DNA of 64,000 bases from Allomuricauda sp. (lineage in GTDB: Bacteria > Bacteroidota > Bacteroidia > Flavobacteriales > Flavobacteriaceae): positions 103,544 through 167,543 of the forward strand of contig NZ_PABT01000052.1 of the NCBI RefSeq assembly GCF_002699205.1, read 5' to 3'. The notes beneath the pieces are model-generated. The model had not been told where the DNA came from. It searched no databases and was given only the letters and a program-made list of their open reading frames with translations. This document shows positions 62,655 through 64,000 of the stretch, one piece after another (positions within the stretch are counted from its first letter, which is position 1; every line of letters starts with the position of its first letter). A program made the translations under genes and the position numbers.

Positions 62655-64000
62655 ATGATTAACAAAATCATTGATTTTTCAATCAATAACAAATTTATAA
62701 TCGGTCTGTTTACATTGACTCTTATAGGTGTCGGTATCTGGTCAATGGCAACGGTAAATCTTGGGTCTGTGCCAGATATTACCAATAATCAAGTGCAAGT
62801 CATCACACAATCGCCCAATTTGGGAACGGAAGATATTGAACAGTTCGTAACCTATCCCGTAGAACTATCTATGGGTAATTTACCAGGCGTTACAGAAATA
62901 AGATCTATCTCACGCTTTGGCCTTTCCGTAGTTACTATCGTTTTTGAAGACGATATGGGAACCTATCTTCCTCGACAGCTGGTACAGGAAAAACTAAACG
63001 AACTGGGCGAATCTATCCCTGAAAAATTTGGAAGTCCATCTATGGGTCCCATCTCTACTGGTTTAGGTCAGATCTATGAATACACTATAAAGCCAGAGGA
63101 GGGTTTTGAAAACAAGTATTCGCCTATGGAACTGCGCACCGTGCAAGATTGGGTTATCAAACGACAACTCACATTACTGGAAGGCGTGGTAGAGGTCAAC
63201 TCTTATGGAGGCAGTATTAAACAGTACGAGGTCACTGTCAACCCAGATAAGTTGAATAGTTTGGGTATTAGTATTTCACAAGTGTATGAGGCTCTCGCTC
63301 GGAACAATGTGAATACAGGCGGTGCTTACATAGAAAAAAATAAAATGTCAAATTTCATAAGAGGTGAAGGTCTTATTCGCTCTTTGGAAGACATTAAAGA
63401 TATTTCGATTATTAACGAGGGCAACATTCCCGTAACTATTGGAGATGTTGCAACACGCGTCCATTTTGGGAATCAGGTACGTTATGGTGCTTTTACGCAA
63501 GACGGTAAGGAAGCCGTGGGAGGAATAATAATGATGCTAAAAGGTTCAAACCCTAATGCGGTTATTCAAAATGTTAAGAATCGTATGGCAGAAATTGAAA
63601 AATCCCTGCCAGAAGGTCTCACTATCGCCCCTATCATTGATCGTAGTGAGCTAATTGCCAGAACGACCGATACCGTTAAAACCAATTTACTGGAAGGCGC
63701 CCTAATCGTGATATTTGCCCTTGTTTTATTGTTGGGTAGTTTAAGAGGTGGCATCATAACGGCCACGACCATACCGTTGTCCTTGCTTTTTGCCTTTATA
63801 TTAATGAAGCAATTTAATGTATGGGCAAACTTAATGAGCTTGGGAGCTATAGACTTTGGGATTATTATAGATGGTGCCGTGATTATTATAGAAGGAACGG
63901 TGTATGAGATCCAAAAACGGATTAGGTCTGGAAAGCTAAAATTCAATCAAGGCGTAATGGATAAAGTAGCCTATGATGCCGGAACCACGATGATGGGTTC
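62655..64000 (+). CDS. CusA/CzcA-type heavy-metal RND efflux pump (3' end cut by window)
   Basis: The first 448 codons of an RND pump of the heavy-metal (HME) class. It starts MINKIIDFSINNKFIIGL, and shows the HME signs VPDITNNQVQVITQSPNLG and a segment of membrane helix 4 around AIDFGIIIDGAVIIIEG, with acidic residues typical of metal pumps. It has no stop before the window end. It should export Cu, Ag, Zn, Co or Cd to the outside with partner proteins encoded beyond the window. The class (HME, not HAE1) differs from the pump at 17103. Confidence 0.93.
   Translation, partial: MINKIIDFSINNKFIIGLFTLTLIGVGIWSMATVNLGSVPDITNNQVQVITQSPNLGTEDIEQFVTYPVELSMGNLPGVTEIRSISRFGLSVVTIVFEDDMGTYLPRQLVQEKLNELGESIPEKFGSPSMGPISTGLGQIYEYTIKPEEGFENKYSPMELRTVQDWVIKRQLTLLEGVVEVNSYGGSIKQYEVTVNPDKLNSLGISISQVYEALARNNVNTGGAYIEKNKMSNFIRGEGLIRSLEDIKDISIINEGNIPVTIGDVATRVHFGNQVRYGAFTQDGKEAVGGIIMMLKGSNPNAVIQNVKNRMAEIEKSLPEGLTIAPIIDRSELIARTTDTVKTNLLEGALIVIFALVLLLGSLRGGIITATTIPLSLLFAFILMKQFNVWANLMSLGAIDFGIIIDGAVIIIEGTVYEIQKRIRSGKLKFNQGVMDKVAYDAGTTMMG

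Larger units (their letters stand above)
55904..64000. mobile_element. Integrative mobilisable/conjugative element, left part
   Basis: From a tRNA-embedded attachment core to beyond the window. The order is integrase (+), a small membrane protein, relaxase and MobC-like protein, TOPRIM primase-like protein, DUF5906-type helicase, excisionase-like protein (all minus), then heavy-metal cargo (+). The mobilisation and replication genes have more G and C in third positions than the integrase and the cargo, a mosaic pattern. No type IV secretion genes are seen in this part, so it could be a mobilisable or a conjugative element. Confidence 0.85.

Overview
The window looks like chromosome of a marine-type member of the Flavobacteriaceae (Bacteroidota), probably in or near Muricauda/Allomuricauda; the genus is an inference. 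The support is: promoters with the Bacteroidota -7 element TAnnTTTG, a complete bat (aerotolerance-type) operon, an IPExxVDY-type protein beside pyruvate kinase, a GbsR-controlled RND pump, an OmpA protein with thrombospondin type 3 repeats, and a Bacteroidota-style integrative element.

Layout. 1-9063: MoxR ATPase, DUF58 protein, an extra membrane protein, then BatA to BatE, all on + and almost all translationally coupled. 9115-13718: a small exported protein, a SulP anion transporter, a beta-carbonic anhydrase and a second SulP transporter, a plausible bicarbonate uptake and interconversion set. 13952-15382: pheS and a conserved hypothetical. 15484-21664: GbsR-type regulator plus a three-part RND efflux pump, with a perfect 20-bp palindrome inside the regulator's promoter region. 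22208-24546: a TAT-signal histidinol-phosphate-aminotransferase-like enzyme overlapping an AEC-type permease. 24662-32727: an outer-membrane barrel-like protein, a CYTH protein divergent from dinB, an M16 protease, a TetR regulator, an AhpD-like protein with an unreported 52-residue Cys/His protein upstream, and an AraC regulator. 32895-37249 (minus): acpP, fabF, rnc, IPExxVDY protein and pyk, with a strong terminator between acpP and fabF. 37412-41579: purN, RNase H, a PfkB kinase and a long purF.

41580-42238 is the most interesting stretch. Three tandem units each have a Bacteroidota promoter, a nearly identical 39-nt module and a hairpin terminator whose sequence differs completely between units. 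I read this as three tandem copies of one small-RNA family between purF and superoxide dismutase. After it come superoxide dismutase, an AddA-like helicase-nuclease, kbl, an OmpA protein and an AddB-like nuclease, then an SDR enzyme, a RluA-type pseudouridine synthase with a probable 1-nt frameshift at its start, and an AraC regulator divergent from a zinc alcohol dehydrogenase.

From about 55904 to the window end lies the left part of an integrative element inserted in a tRNA gene (best guess Ala-GGC). It has a 3' tRNA fragment with a symmetrical crossover-like core, a tyrosine integrase, a mobilisation module (relaxase, MobC-like protein, a membrane protein), a replication module (TOPRIM primase-like protein, DUF5906-type helicase, 11-bp iterons between them), an excisionase-like protein, and heavy-metal cargo (DUF6660-type protein and a CusA/CzcA pump cut by the window end). 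The right end of the element and any conjugation machinery are outside the window.
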